A stretch of DNA of 47,853 bases from Fibrobacter succinogenes (GTDB lineage Bacteria > Fibrobacterota > Fibrobacteria > Fibrobacterales > Fibrobacteraceae). Shown piece after piece: positions 38,245-45,791 of the stretch (the first letter of the stretch is position 1; each line of letters opens with the position of its first letter). A program made the translations under genes and the position numbers. The notes under the pieces are model-generated. The model was not told the DNA's origin, did not search any database, and worked only from the letters and a program-made list of their open reading frames with translations. The DNA is taken from assembly GCA_902771595.1 (NCBI GenBank), contig CACXXH010000014.1, positions 1-47,853 on the forward strand. The letters run 5' to 3'.

Positions 38245-40980
38245 ATGAAGAAATTTAGTGTGTGGATTGTGGCCGTTTTGGCGGTGTTGTCGTTCGGTCG
38301 AGTGGGCCCGGTGAGCCAGTATGGCCAGTTGCAGGCCGGCAAGAATTCTAGCGGCAAGGGGCAGATTTACGGTGCGTGCAAGGGCGTCACTAGCGGCAAC
38401 GAGGTGGCCGTGCAGGGCATGAGCCTTTTCTGGAGCATTTCCAGCGATGTGGGTGCTCCCTTCTGGACTGCCGAACATATAAACAAGTTGGTCAACGAAC
38501 AGAACATCCAGTTGATTCGCGCTCCCATGGGTGTTGACGAAGACTGGTATGCTGGCAACTACTTTACGAATACCGGCTATTACCAGGGTTTGATGAATAC
38601 CGTGGTACAGGCCGCCATCGACAACGACATCTACGTGATCATCGACTACCATAGCCACCATGCCGCCGATGACGCGAATAAGGCGAAGACGTTCTTCGAT
38701 ACTATGGCCAAGAGGTGGGGCAAGTACGATAATGTCATCTTTGAAATTTTCAACGAACCGTTGCAAGAGCAGTCTTGGGGTTCTATCAAGACCTACGCCG
38801 ATGAAGTGGTGAAGACTATCCGCCAGTATTCGGACAACCTGATTGTCGTGGGCAACCGCAGCTGGGACCAGTACCCGAACGAAGCGGCGAGCAGCCCTGT
38901 CGCAGATTCCAAGAACAACATCGCCTACACGTTCCACTACTATGCAGGCTCGCATTACACCGATAGGGAAGGTTCCAATGCGGTTTCGGCGATGAACAGC
39001 GGCCTTTCGGTGTTCGTGACCGAATGGGGTACCGTCGATGCTTCGGGCAATGGCGGCTACAGTGCGGGTAATAGCAAGACCTGGCTCGATTGGATGAATA
39101 AGCACAAACTTTCCGGTGCGAACTGGTCTGTGTCCAACAAGCCGGAATCTGCCTCTTATTATACCGGCGGCATGGACAATCTGTCTTATTCTACGAGCGG
39201 CCAGTGGGTGAATGCCAATGTGTTCGCCTCGCTCCCAAAGTCCTACACGGCATGTGATGGCGCTCCGGCTTCCAGCAGTTCTATCGCAAGTTCCTCCAGT
39301 TCGCTCCCGGCGGGCTACACCGACTACATCGACGACCTGGAAGACGGTGACGGCTTTGCGTTCACGGGTGGCGAATGGTACGCCTACACCGATGCTGGCG
39401 ACAAGGGCGCCTCGACGATTTCTAATGGCCCCGGCAGGAACAACGGTTACAACGTGGTCTTGTCGGGTTCCACGGCGGGCAATTCGACCAAGTACGTGGC
39501 GGGCGTGACCGGCGTAAAGCTTGCACAGGGCGAAAACCCGTACGATCCATACGTGGCGCTCGGCGTGGCCCTGAACAAGACGCAGACCGCCTATGACCTT
39601 TCTGCCTGTAACGAAATCAGCTACAAGTACAAGGGTGCCGCGCATAACTTCAAGGCCGAAGATACCGCCGTGACGGATTACGGCTACCACATGATTACGA
39701 AGCCCGCTTCGAATTCGTGGACCACGGTGACGGTTCCCTGGGATATGCTGTCGCAGGAATCCTGGGCTAAGCCCGTGACGCTTTCCAAGAAGCGCGTTGC
39801 CAAGTTCACTTGGGAAATCAAGGGAATGCAGCCGAGCATGAACTACCTGTATGTCGACGACGTGCGCTGTTCCGGAATGGCGTTCAAGCCCGTTCCGTCT
39901 CCGGCGTCGAGCAGTTCTTCCGTGAAGAGCAGTTCGAGCGTCGCTTCTTCCAGCAGCGTGAGGTCTTCCTCCAGTAGCATTCCTTCGTCTTCGAGCTTGT
40001 CTTCGAGTTCCGTGATGTCCTCGAGCTCTATTAGGTCTTCCTCCAGCGTCCAGCCGCCGAGTTCTTCCAGCGAAGAATCAAGCAGTAGCGTAGTTCCGGT
40101 ATCCAGCAGCAGCGAGGAGTCTTCTTCGAGTGAAGAAAGCTCTAGCAGTGAATTCATAATCGTAGAATCCTCGTCGAGCAAGGATGTTCCGCCCTCGAGC
40201 AGCAGCGAAGCGCCTTCGTCTAGTTCCGTGGTGCCGAGCAGTTCTTCCGAGAAGAGCAGTTCGAGCATCGCTTCCTCTAGCTCCGAGCAGTCTTCTTCTA
40301 GCGTGGAATCGAGCAGCAGCATTGTTCCGTCCTCAAGCAGCGTGATTCCGTCTTCCAGCAGCAACATGCAGGTCGTTGTTACGGGTAGCCTGGAACAGAC
40401 TGTCGAGTGTGGCGCCGCATTCGAAACTATTACCTTCAGCAATGTGCAGTCGTTCGAACGCATTAGCTGGAATCTCTGGTTCATGGAATTCAAGAGGACC
40501 GGAGACGTGGTAACGGCTGAAGGCTCCGTGCATGCGAGCTTTACGCCGGGTACGGCTGTGGAAACGGTGACTGTCAATGGGCGAAAGTTCAACATTTCGT
40601 TTGTCGTGGTGTTGCCTGCAAGCAGTTCTTCGTCCTCCAGCGAATCTCCGGCCTCTTCTTCGAGCGAAGCTTCGTCCTCCAGCGTCGAGCCCGGGTCCTC
40701 TTCGAGCGAAATGCAGCCGGAATCTTCTTCTAGCGAAGGCCCCTTGTTCGTAACGTCGCGTTCCATGTCAGCCCTCTCGCTGAATGTTGCTGGCCGTACG
40801 CTCCATGTGGCGGGTGCCCCCGACATGTCTGTCGAGGTATTCGATATGCAGGGTACGCCGGTCGCATCCTTCGGTCATGTGTCGGGCTCCGTGAGCCTTG
40901 ACGCCCTCTGCCAGGGAAGTTATGTCGTGCGTCTCCGCTCGGGATCGCTCAGCATGATTCGCCGTATTCTGGTGAAGTAA
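38245..40980 (+). CDS. Secreted GH5 cellulase with CBM11-like and sorting-like domains
   Basis: 911 residues from the ATG at 38245 (GAGG eight bases upstream lies within the alternative start codons at 38233-38239). Signal peptide; GH5 domain about 22-335 opening GPVSQYGQLQ, acid/base Glu171 in IFNEP, nucleophile Glu260 in VTEWG. A short Ser linker, then a module (about 355-550, DYIDDLEDGDGFAF ... YLYVDDVRC) resembling CBM11. A long Ser-rich linker with scattered Pro/Glu/Val follows, then a beta-type domain (VVVTGSLEQTVECGAAFETI), another Ser linker, and the C-terminal domain shared with the xylanase (VAGRTLHVAG, VEVFDMQGTPV, GSYVVRL, RRILVK). Extracellular endoglucanase, probably exported by a type IX-like route. 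Confidence 0.9.
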   Translation: MKKFSVWIVAVLAVLSFGRVGPVSQYGQLQAGKNSSGKGQIYGACKGVTSGNEVAVQGMSLFWSISSDVGAPFWTAEHINKLVNEQNIQLIRAPMGVDEDWYAGNYFTNTGYYQGLMNTVVQAAIDNDIYVIIDYHSHHAADDANKAKTFFDTMAKRWGKYDNVIFEIFNEPLQEQSWGSIKTYADEVVKTIRQYSDNLIVVGNRSWDQYPNEAASSPVADSKNNIAYTFHYYAGSHYTDREGSNAVSAMNSGLSVFVTEWGTVDASGNGGYSAGNSKTWLDWMNKHKLSGANWSVSNKPESASYYTGGMDNLSYSTSGQWVNANVFASLPKSYTACDGAPASSSSIASSSSSLPAGYTDYIDDLEDGDGFAFTGGEWYAYTDAGDKGASTISNGPGRNNGYNVVLSGSTAGNSTKYVAGVTGVKLAQGENPYDPYVALGVALNKTQTAYDLSACNEISYKYKGAAHNFKAEDTAVTDYGYHMITKPASNSWTTVTVPWDMLSQESWAKPVTLSKKRVAKFTWEIKGMQPSMNYLYVDDVRCSGMAFKPVPSPASSSSSVKSSSSVASSSSVRSSSSSIPSSSSLSSSSVMSSSSIRSSSSVQPPSSSSEESSSSVVPVSSSSEESSSSEESSSSEFIIVESSSSKDVPPSSSSEAPSSSSVVPSSSSEKSSSSIASSSSEQSSSSVESSSSIVPSSSSVIPSSSSNMQVVVTGSLEQTVECGAAFETITFSNVQSFERISWNLWFMEFKRTGDVVTAEGSVHASFTPGTAVETVTVNGRKFNISFVVVLPASSSSSSSESPASSSSEASSSSVEPGSSSSEMQPESSSSEGPLFVTSRSMSALSLNVAGRTLHVAGAPDMSVEVFDMQGTPVASFGHVSGSVSLDALCQGSYVVRLRSGSLSMIRRILVK

Positions 40981-41003
40981 TCAAGAATTTCTCCTCCTAA
41001 GGT

Positions 41004-41036
41004 CCCCGTCATGCATTATGTGTGGCGGGGATTTTA
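41004..41036 (+). terminator. Intrinsic terminator after the cellulase
   Basis: A 12-bp stem with wobble pairs, CCCCGTCATGCA / TGTGTGGCGGGG around TTA, followed by ATTTTATTT. Confidence 0.82.
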
Positions 41037-41101
41037 TTTGCGCCTGCGCTTGCAAAATGCGTAAATTTGCATATTTGCATAAATATGGTGTAAATTTTTT
41101 C

Positions 41102-41107
41102 TATATT
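41102..41107 (+). promoter_or_regulatory. Candidate -10 box close to the azlC start
   Basis: TATATT ends seven bases before the ATG at 41115, with no Shine-Dalgarno between. Two direct ATTTGCAT copies lie upstream, at about 41065 and 41073, and could bind a regulator such as an Lrp-type protein. Confidence 0.4.
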
Positions 41108-41114
41108 TTGCCGC

Positions 41115-41837
41115 ATGACTTTTTCAAATGGTGTAAAAGGTGGTCTTCCCATCGGGCTCGGGTACTTCGCGGTCTCGTTCTCGTTCGGGATTGCGGGCTC
41201 GAAGTTTTTGAGCTGGCCGCTGGTTACGTTTATTTCGATGACGAATCTCACCTCGGCGGGGCAGTTCGCGGGGCTCCAAATTATGGCGGATGCCGCGGGT
41301 ACCTTTATCGAGATGGCGATTGCGACTTTCTTTATCAACCTGCGTTACAGCCTGATGGCGATTTCCTTGTCGCAGAAGGTGGCTCCCAGCTTTGGCACGG
41401 GTAAGCGCCTGCTGCTCGCTACGGGCATCACCGACGAAATCTATGCGCTTGCGGTTAGCCAGACTGAGCCCGTGACGGCGCGGTATTTCGCGGGCCTCAT
41501 GGTGCTCCCTTACATCGGCTGGTCTTCGGGTACGCTCTGCGGTGCCATCTGTGGCGAAATTCTCCCCGCAGTGGTGACGAATGCTCTCGGGGTGGCGCTG
41601 TACGGCATGTTTGTCGCGATTGTCGTCCCGCAGATGAAGGCGCACCGCCCCACGCTCATCGCCGTGCTGATTGCGATCGCATGCAGTTTCGCGTTCAAGT
41701 TCGTTCCTGCGCTGAGCGGCGTTACCGTCGGCTTCGCGATTATCATCTGCGCTTTGGTCGCATCCCTCATCGGGGCGGCGCTGTTCCCGGTTAAAGACGA
41801 CGAGGAAGACGCCGAACAAGGTAAGGAGGGCGCATGA
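41115..41837 (+). CDS. azlC: AzlC-family branched-chain amino acid exporter, large subunit
   Basis: 240 residues, with six or seven hydrophobic segments. Family landmarks: GGLPIGLGYFAVSFSFGI, a segment with TSAGQFAGLQIMA, and FFINLRYSLMAISLS, then a TGITDEIYALAV segment. AzlC/AzlD pairs export branched-chain amino acids or analogues (first seen as 4-azaleucine resistance). Its stop overlaps the azlD start by 4 bp (ATGA), so the two are coupled. Confidence 0.9.
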   Translation: MTFSNGVKGGLPIGLGYFAVSFSFGIAGSKFLSWPLVTFISMTNLTSAGQFAGLQIMADAAGTFIEMAIATFFINLRYSLMAISLSQKVAPSFGTGKRLLLATGITDEIYALAVSQTEPVTARYFAGLMVLPYIGWSSGTLCGAICGEILPAVVTNALGVALYGMFVAIVVPQMKAHRPTLIAVLIAIACSFAFKFVPALSGVTVGFAIIICALVASLIGAALFPVKDDEEDAEQGKEGA

Positions 41838-42151
41838 ACCTGAAGGACTATTGCCTCTTCTTGCTCGTGATGGCGGGTGTCACCTACCTGCTGCGCGCGG
41901 TTCCCTTCGTTCTTTTGAAGGGCAAAATCAAGAGCCGTTTCTGGCGCTCGTTCCTCGCGTACGTGCCCTACACGGTCCTTGCCGCAATGACGGTGCCGGC
42001 CATCCTCTATTCGACAAACAGCGTGCTTTCGGGTGCGTGTGCGCTCGTGGCCGCGGTCATCGCATCTTTGCTTGGGCGCGGGCTCGTGGGAGTTGCCGTG
42101 GTTGCCTGCGTGACGGTGCTCGGCATCGACGGTATCATGCTGTTGCTATAA
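41834..42151 (+). CDS. azlD: AzlD-family small subunit of amino acid exporter
   Basis: 105 residues with three or four hydrophobic segments, including VTYLLRAVPFVLLKGKI and FLAYVPYTVLAAMTVPAILYS, which match AzlD. It is the small partner of AzlC and overlaps it by 4 bp; GGAGG is inside the end of azlC. It ends before a terminator-like palindrome shared with the tRNA gene. Confidence 0.88.
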   Translation: MNLKDYCLFLLVMAGVTYLLRAVPFVLLKGKIKSRFWRSFLAYVPYTVLAAMTVPAILYSTNSVLSGACALVAAVIASLLGRGLVGVAVVACVTVLGIDGIMLLL

Positions 42152-42181
42152 ACAATAAGCATAAACGACAAACATCAAACG

Positions 42182-42210
42182 AAAAAGCGCCCCGTGCTGG
42201 AGCGCTTTTT
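42182..42210. terminator. Bidirectional terminator between azlD and tRNA-Arg
   Basis: AAAAAGCGC (42182-42190) pairs with GCGCTTTTT (42202-42210) around an 11-base interior. The symmetry gives a U run in either direction. Confidence 0.82.
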
Positions 42211-42212
42211 AA

Positions 42213-42284
42213 TACCCATGTCCGGAATCGAACCGGAATAACCTCCTTCGGAGGGAGGGACACTATCCATTGTGATACACGGGC
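42213..42284 (-). tRNA. tRNA-Arg (anticodon CCG)
   Basis: Read on the minus strand: acceptor GCCCGTG pairs (with two G-U) to CATGGGT, discriminator A, no encoded CCA. Anticodon stem CCTCC/GGAGG encloses loop CTCCGAA, giving anticodon CCG. T-arm TCCGG-TTCGATT-CCGGA is perfect. The D-arm has one weak pair. Total 72 nt. Confidence 0.92.
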
Positions 42285-42359
42285 CCGGCCAATGCAATTC
42301 CGCGGTATGCGGAATCCATCCGGTTTTGGTTTGCGAAATATAGTAAAAAATGACCCGCC

Positions 42360-42396
42360 GTCATCCTCGACCACGCAAAGCGTGGGCGGGGATCCA
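42360..42396 (+). repeat. Intergenic palindromic repeat
   Basis: Opens GTCATCCTCGACC, has stem CCACGC-AAA-GCGTGG, closes GGGGATCCA. It has the same plan as the elements at 9471 and 36432 and lies between the tRNA-Arg gene and the end of rimO. Confidence 0.6.
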
Positions 42397-42425
42397 TACA
42401 TTTTGTCCCAGCACTTGCCGTTGCT

Positions 42426-43736
42426 TTATAGCAATTTGACGATTAGTTCGTGCGGTTCGGCGTCCACCACCAGCGCATCGCGGAATTCGCCCACGTCGGC
42501 GTCGCCTTCGAGCACCTTCACGATGTCGTCGTTTTCCATCGAGTTGCCCTCGGTACGCCCGTAGAAGTGGTATTCGCTTTCTTCGGCGACCTGGTCGATG
42601 ATGATGCGGACCGTTTTCCCTATCATCGCTTCGGCGCGTTCGGCGTCGAGTTCTTCTTGCAGGTCCGTCACCGCGTCGAGCCTTGCGCGCGCATCGCTTT
42701 CGTCGACCGGCGGCAGGTCCATCTCCATCACGGGAGTGCCTTCCTCGGGGCTGAACACGAATCCGCCCAGGTGGTCGAACTGGATGTCCTGCAACAGCTC
42801 CATCAGTTCTTCAAAATCTTCGTGCGTCTCGCCGGGGAACCCGACCAGGACTGTCGTACGCAAGGTAACGCCCGGGATGCGCTCGCGGATCTTGTGCAGA
42901 ATGTCCACGAGTTCCTTTTTGCGGTAGTTCCGCTTCATGTTCTTGAGAACGTTGTCGCTTGCGTGTTGGATGGGCATGTCCACGTACTTCACGAGGCGCG
43001 GTTCGTTTGCCATCAGGTCTAAAAGTTCGTCATCGACGAACATCGGATACCAGTACAGCGTGCGTATCCACGGGATGTTCGTGTTGTCGAGAATCGCCTT
43101 CAAAAGCTGGGCGAGCGTGCCGCCCTTCTTGCCTTTTTCGCGGCCAAAATAGGTCGTGTCCTGCGCGATGAGGGTGATTTCTTGAACGCCCTGCGCCTCG
43201 AGGCTCTTCGCCTCTTCGACGATATCGTCGATACTGCGCGATACCTGCTTGCCGCGGATTAAGGGAATCGCGCAGTAGGCGCAGCGGCGGTTGCAGCCTT
43301 CCGCAATCTTCAGGTAGGCGTGGTGCTTGAACCCGCCGAGGTTCATGCGCGGGAGGTTTTCCGCGTCGCAGCTTTGCGGTGCCACGATGCCCATCTTCTT
43401 CAAAAGTTCGCCCGGCTTGTACGTGCCTACCCAGTAATCCACTTCGGGCAGTTCCTTGATGAGTTCCTCGCCGTAACGGCCCGAAAGGCAGCCCGAGACA
43501 ATCAGTTTCTGTTTTGCCTTCTTGCCTTTAATTTGTGCGAGAATCGCGTTGATGGATTCTTCCTTCGCGGCCTCGATGAACCCGCAGGTGTTCACCAGGA
43601 TGTAGTCCGCCTTGGCTGCCGAGTCGCAGGTGACAAAGCCCGCGTGCAGCATTTCTCCGACGAGGTTCTCCGCATCGACCTGGTTTTTGGCGCATCCTAA
43701 ATGGACGACGAATACTTTGGGTTTCTTGGTAGGCAT
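42426..43736 (-). CDS. rimO: Ribosomal protein uS12 methylthiotransferase RimO
   Basis: 436 residues from the start at 43736. The N-terminal UPF0004 domain (VFVVHLGCAKNQVDAE, NTCGFIEAAKEES, SGCLSGRY) supplies the auxiliary cluster; the radical SAM domain has CNRRCAYC; YVDMPIQHASDNVLKNMKR and VGFPGET are typical; a TRAM-like domain closes the protein. NLVGEM and the IEAAKEESI segment favour RimO over MiaB. It adds a methylthio group to an Asp of ribosomal protein S12. TAAATT lies seven bases before the ATG, with no ribosome site. Confidence 0.93.
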   Translation of the reverse strand: MPTKKPKVFVVHLGCAKNQVDAENLVGEMLHAGFVTCDSAAKADYILVNTCGFIEAAKEESINAILAQIKGKKAKQKLIVSGCLSGRYGEELIKELPEVDYWVGTYKPGELLKKMGIVAPQSCDAENLPRMNLGGFKHHAYLKIAEGCNRRCAYCAIPLIRGKQVSRSIDDIVEEAKSLEAQGVQEITLIAQDTTYFGREKGKKGGTLAQLLKAILDNTNIPWIRTLYWYPMFVDDELLDLMANEPRLVKYVDMPIQHASDNVLKNMKRNYRKKELVDILHKIRERIPGVTLRTTVLVGFPGETHEDFEELMELLQDIQFDHLGGFVFSPEEGTPVMEMDLPPVDESDARARLDAVTDLQEELDAERAEAMIGKTVRIIIDQVAEESEYHFYGRTEGNSMENDDIVKVLEGDADVGEFRDALVVDAEPHELIVKLL

Positions 43737-43743
43737 GTTGTCA

Positions 43744-43749
43744 AATTTA
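43744..43749 (-). promoter_or_regulatory. Candidate -10 box close to the rimO start
   Basis: TAAATT on the minus strand, seven bases before the ATG at 43736. No Shine-Dalgarno lies between. Confidence 0.38.
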
Positions 43750-43770
43750 GAAAAAACGTCATTGAACAAA

Positions 43771-43796
43771 AAAAAGAGCCCTGCGGGGCTCTTTTT
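43771..43796 (-). terminator. Intrinsic terminator after the SPOR lipoprotein
   Basis: AAAAAGAGCCC pairs with GGGCTCTTTTT around a four-base loop. On the minus strand it follows the stop of the SPOR gene by about 20 bp. Confidence 0.88.
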
Positions 43797-43814
43797 GTTT
43801 TGAAAGGTTTTTCC

Positions 43815-44609
43815 TTATTCCCAGTCGTCCACGAAGTCTGCGGGCGGAGCAGGGGGAGCGGCGGGTTCCTGTGCCGGAGCGGGAGCAGGTGCAGGTTCCG
43901 GAGCTGGTGCAGGCGCCGGTTCAGGTTCCGGTGCGGGAGCCGGAGCAGGCGCGGGTGCCGGTTCAGGTTCGGCCGCGGGTGCGGGTTCTGGCTCGGGTTC
44001 CGGTGTGGACTGGTTGTCCTGCGGAGGAGCGTAGTAAGAACTGGATTCTTCTTCGTAATCGCCGGCGGGGTTGCCGACATCGTCGTTCTTGCTGTTGTCC
44101 ACCCACCACTGGAAGTTCAGTGCGGAAAGGACCTGCTTGCCGTATTCCTGTGCGGCGGCGTATGTCGGGAAGAATCCCACGCGTACGCGGTAGTATGTAC
44201 CTTCGAGCTCGCCCGGGTTTTCGACTTCGGCCAAGTAGGCCTTGATGTTTTGTTCTGCGAGTTTCTTGATAATGGCGTTGGCGCCCTTTTTCGAAGGCTG
44301 GATGCTCACCTGGATCACAAATGCGCCTTCGCTCTGCTGCTGGACGCTGCCAGTCGTCGCTACGGGGGCGCTTTCAGTTTTGGCGGGCTCGACCGCCTGT
44401 TCTTCTTGCGGTGCGCTCTGGGAAAGGGACTGGATGGGCACCAGTTCGGGTTCTTCGGCTGCAGGCGCCGGCTGCTCCACCTTCTTTTCTACGGGAGCGG
44501 GCGTGCTTTTTTGCATTTCGGGAACGATTTTTTCTTCTTCACCGCAGCTGCAGAGGAGCGCTCCTGCAATAGAAGCGGCGCATAAGGTGAGCGACCATGT
44601 CTTTTTCAT
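43815..44609 (-). CDS. SPOR-domain lipoprotein with Pro/Ala/Glu tail
   Basis: 264 residues. Signal with lipobox LLCSC, then GEEEKIVPE. A low-complexity stretch leads to a SPOR domain (about 96-172: FVIQVSIQPSKKGANAIIKKL, YYRVRVGFFPTYAAAQEYG), which binds denuded glycan strands of peptidoglycan, often at the division site. The C-terminal 80 residues are dominated by alternating Pro, Ala and Glu and end ADFVDDWE. It is probably an envelope protein anchored in a membrane and reaching peptidoglycan. Confidence 0.82.
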   Translation of the reverse strand: MKKTWSLTLCAASIAGALLCSCGEEEKIVPEMQKSTPAPVEKKVEQPAPAAEEPELVPIQSLSQSAPQEEQAVEPAKTESAPVATTGSVQQQSEGAFVIQVSIQPSKKGANAIIKKLAEQNIKAYLAEVENPGELEGTYYRVRVGFFPTYAAAQEYGKQVLSALNFQWWVDNSKNDDVGNPAGDYEEESSSYYAPPQDNQSTPEPEPEPAPAAEPEPAPAPAPAPAPEPEPAPAPAPEPAPAPAPAQEPAAPPAPPADFVDDWE

Positions 44610-44749
44610 TCAAATCTCCGGAAAATGAACCTATGAGCCGAAAAAAGGCTTTTTCATGTAAAAATATATATAAGTCTTTGAAGATAAGCAAGTTATAAGG
44701 AAAAAAATGTCGCAAAAACGGCCGAATTTTGCCCCTTTTTATAGTCCCC

Positions 44750-44778
44750 TTGACGAAAACTATTCAAATAAATATATT
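44750..44778 (+). promoter_or_regulatory. Strong sigma-70-type promoter of rpsU-yqeY
   Basis: TTGACG (44750-44755), exactly 17 bp, then TATATT (44773-44778), 44 bp before the rpsU start. Confidence 0.78.
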
Positions 44779-44822
44779 TGGCTATCCAAAAAACGAATTT
44801 CTAATTTAACCAAAGGATTATC

Positions 44823-45032
44823 GTGATCGGCGTTATTGTTAAGTCCAACGAACCTTTCGAACGCGCTCTCAAGCGTTTTACCAAGTCCTGCGAAAAGAAC
44901 GGCATCATTTCCGATGTCAAGAAGCGCCAGCGCTTCGAAAAGCCTTCTGAAGAAAAGAAGCGCATCGAAACCGCTGCCCGTCGCAAGCGTCTTAAGGAAA
45001 TCGCTGACCAGAACCGCAAGCGCCTCTACTAA
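44823..45032 (+). CDS. rpsU: 30S ribosomal protein bS21
   Basis: 69 residues starting at a GTG (AAAGGA upstream). The sequence VIVKSNEPFERALKRFTKSCEKNGI, then KKRQRFEKPSEEKK and a basic tail ending RKRLY is typical of bS21, which joins the small subunit late and helps initiation on mRNA leaders. It is followed by yqeY after 149 bp, a common arrangement (rpsU-yqeY). Confidence 0.95.
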   Translation: MIGVIVKSNEPFERALKRFTKSCEKNGIISDVKKRQRFEKPSEEKKRIETAARRKRLKEIADQNRKRLY

Positions 45033-45099
45033 TACCGCCCCCGCCCTGTCGGGAAGTATTGGTCGTCGCTCGTTTACGTAAAAGCGTCAACTGAATCCG

Positions 45100-45128
45100 T
45101 GAGTCGTCGGTCTATGACCGGTGGCTCA
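45100..45128 (+). other. Long hairpin in the rpsU-yqeY spacer
   Basis: A 13-bp stem (TGAGTCGTCGGTC with GACCGGTGGCTCA, three G-U pairs) around the loop TAT. It is not followed by a T run, so it is not an ordinary terminator; an RNA processing or stability role is possible. Confidence 0.55.
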
Positions 45129-45181
45129 TTGCGTGTTTCTAGAGATTATCAACCGCGGAATGTTCCGCAAAGGGTAAAAAC

Positions 45182-45652
45182 ATGAGCAGTGCACTCCTTA
45201 CAAAGATTCTCGATGATATCAAGACCGCCATGAAGGCTCACGATGCTGAAACGCTCGGCACCCTCCGCACCCTCCATTCCGACATCAAGAACGAAGCCAT
45301 GAAGCAGGGGGCCACCCCCGCGCAGATTACCGAGAGCATCACCGACGAGATGTGCGTCGACGTTCTCGCCCGCAGCGTGAAGCAGAAGCAGGAAGCCATC
45401 GAGATCCTCAAGAAGGGCGGCTTCATGGACAAGGTCCCGGCCGAAGAGGCCTGCATCGCGCTCTACCGCAAGTACATGCCTGCCGAAATGACCGAGGACG
45501 AGGTCAAGGCCCTCATCGCCGAAATCAAGGCCGCGACCGGTGCCGCGAGCCCCAAGGACATGGGCAAGATCATGAAGGAACTCTCCCCGAAGGTCAAGGG
45601 CCGTTTTGATGCCAAGCGCGCGAGCGCCTTGGTGCAAGAAGCTCTTAAGTAA
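45182..45652 (+). CDS. yqeY: GatB/YqeY-domain protein
   Basis: 156 residues, the usual length for YqeY. Landmarks: ILDDIKTAMKAHDAETLGTLRTLHSDIKN at the start and EEACIALYRKYMPAEMTEDEVKALI, with GAASPKDMGKIMKELSPKVKGRFDAK at the end. The domain resembles the tRNA-binding tail of GatB, and stand-alone YqeY proteins are thought to interact with tRNA or amidotransferases, without a proven role. It lies downstream of rpsU. Confidence 0.9.
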   Translation: MSSALLTKILDDIKTAMKAHDAETLGTLRTLHSDIKNEAMKQGATPAQITESITDEMCVDVLARSVKQKQEAIEILKKGGFMDKVPAEEACIALYRKYMPAEMTEDEVKALIAEIKAATGAASPKDMGKIMKELSPKVKGRFDAKRASALVQEALK

Positions 45653-45791
45653 TTTTGAATAGAACAAGTTCTAAATGCCGGACTCGGAAAAAGGTTCGTA
45701 GGTAGTCCTGCTACATTTGACTTGCGCGTTTTTCGGGTTTCGGAAACGGTATTAACGAAGTAGATCTGAAATCTGAATTAGATTTGGTGGT

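Noticed and set aside
38176..39690. A 504-codon open frame on the minus strand
   Set aside because: Antisense to the GH5 catalytic and binding modules; no ribosome site or domain.
39890..40380. Serine-codon repeat region of the cellulase as a mobile or regulatory repeat
   Set aside because: It is an ordinary low-complexity Ser-rich linker in frame, typical of secreted Fibrobacter enzymes.
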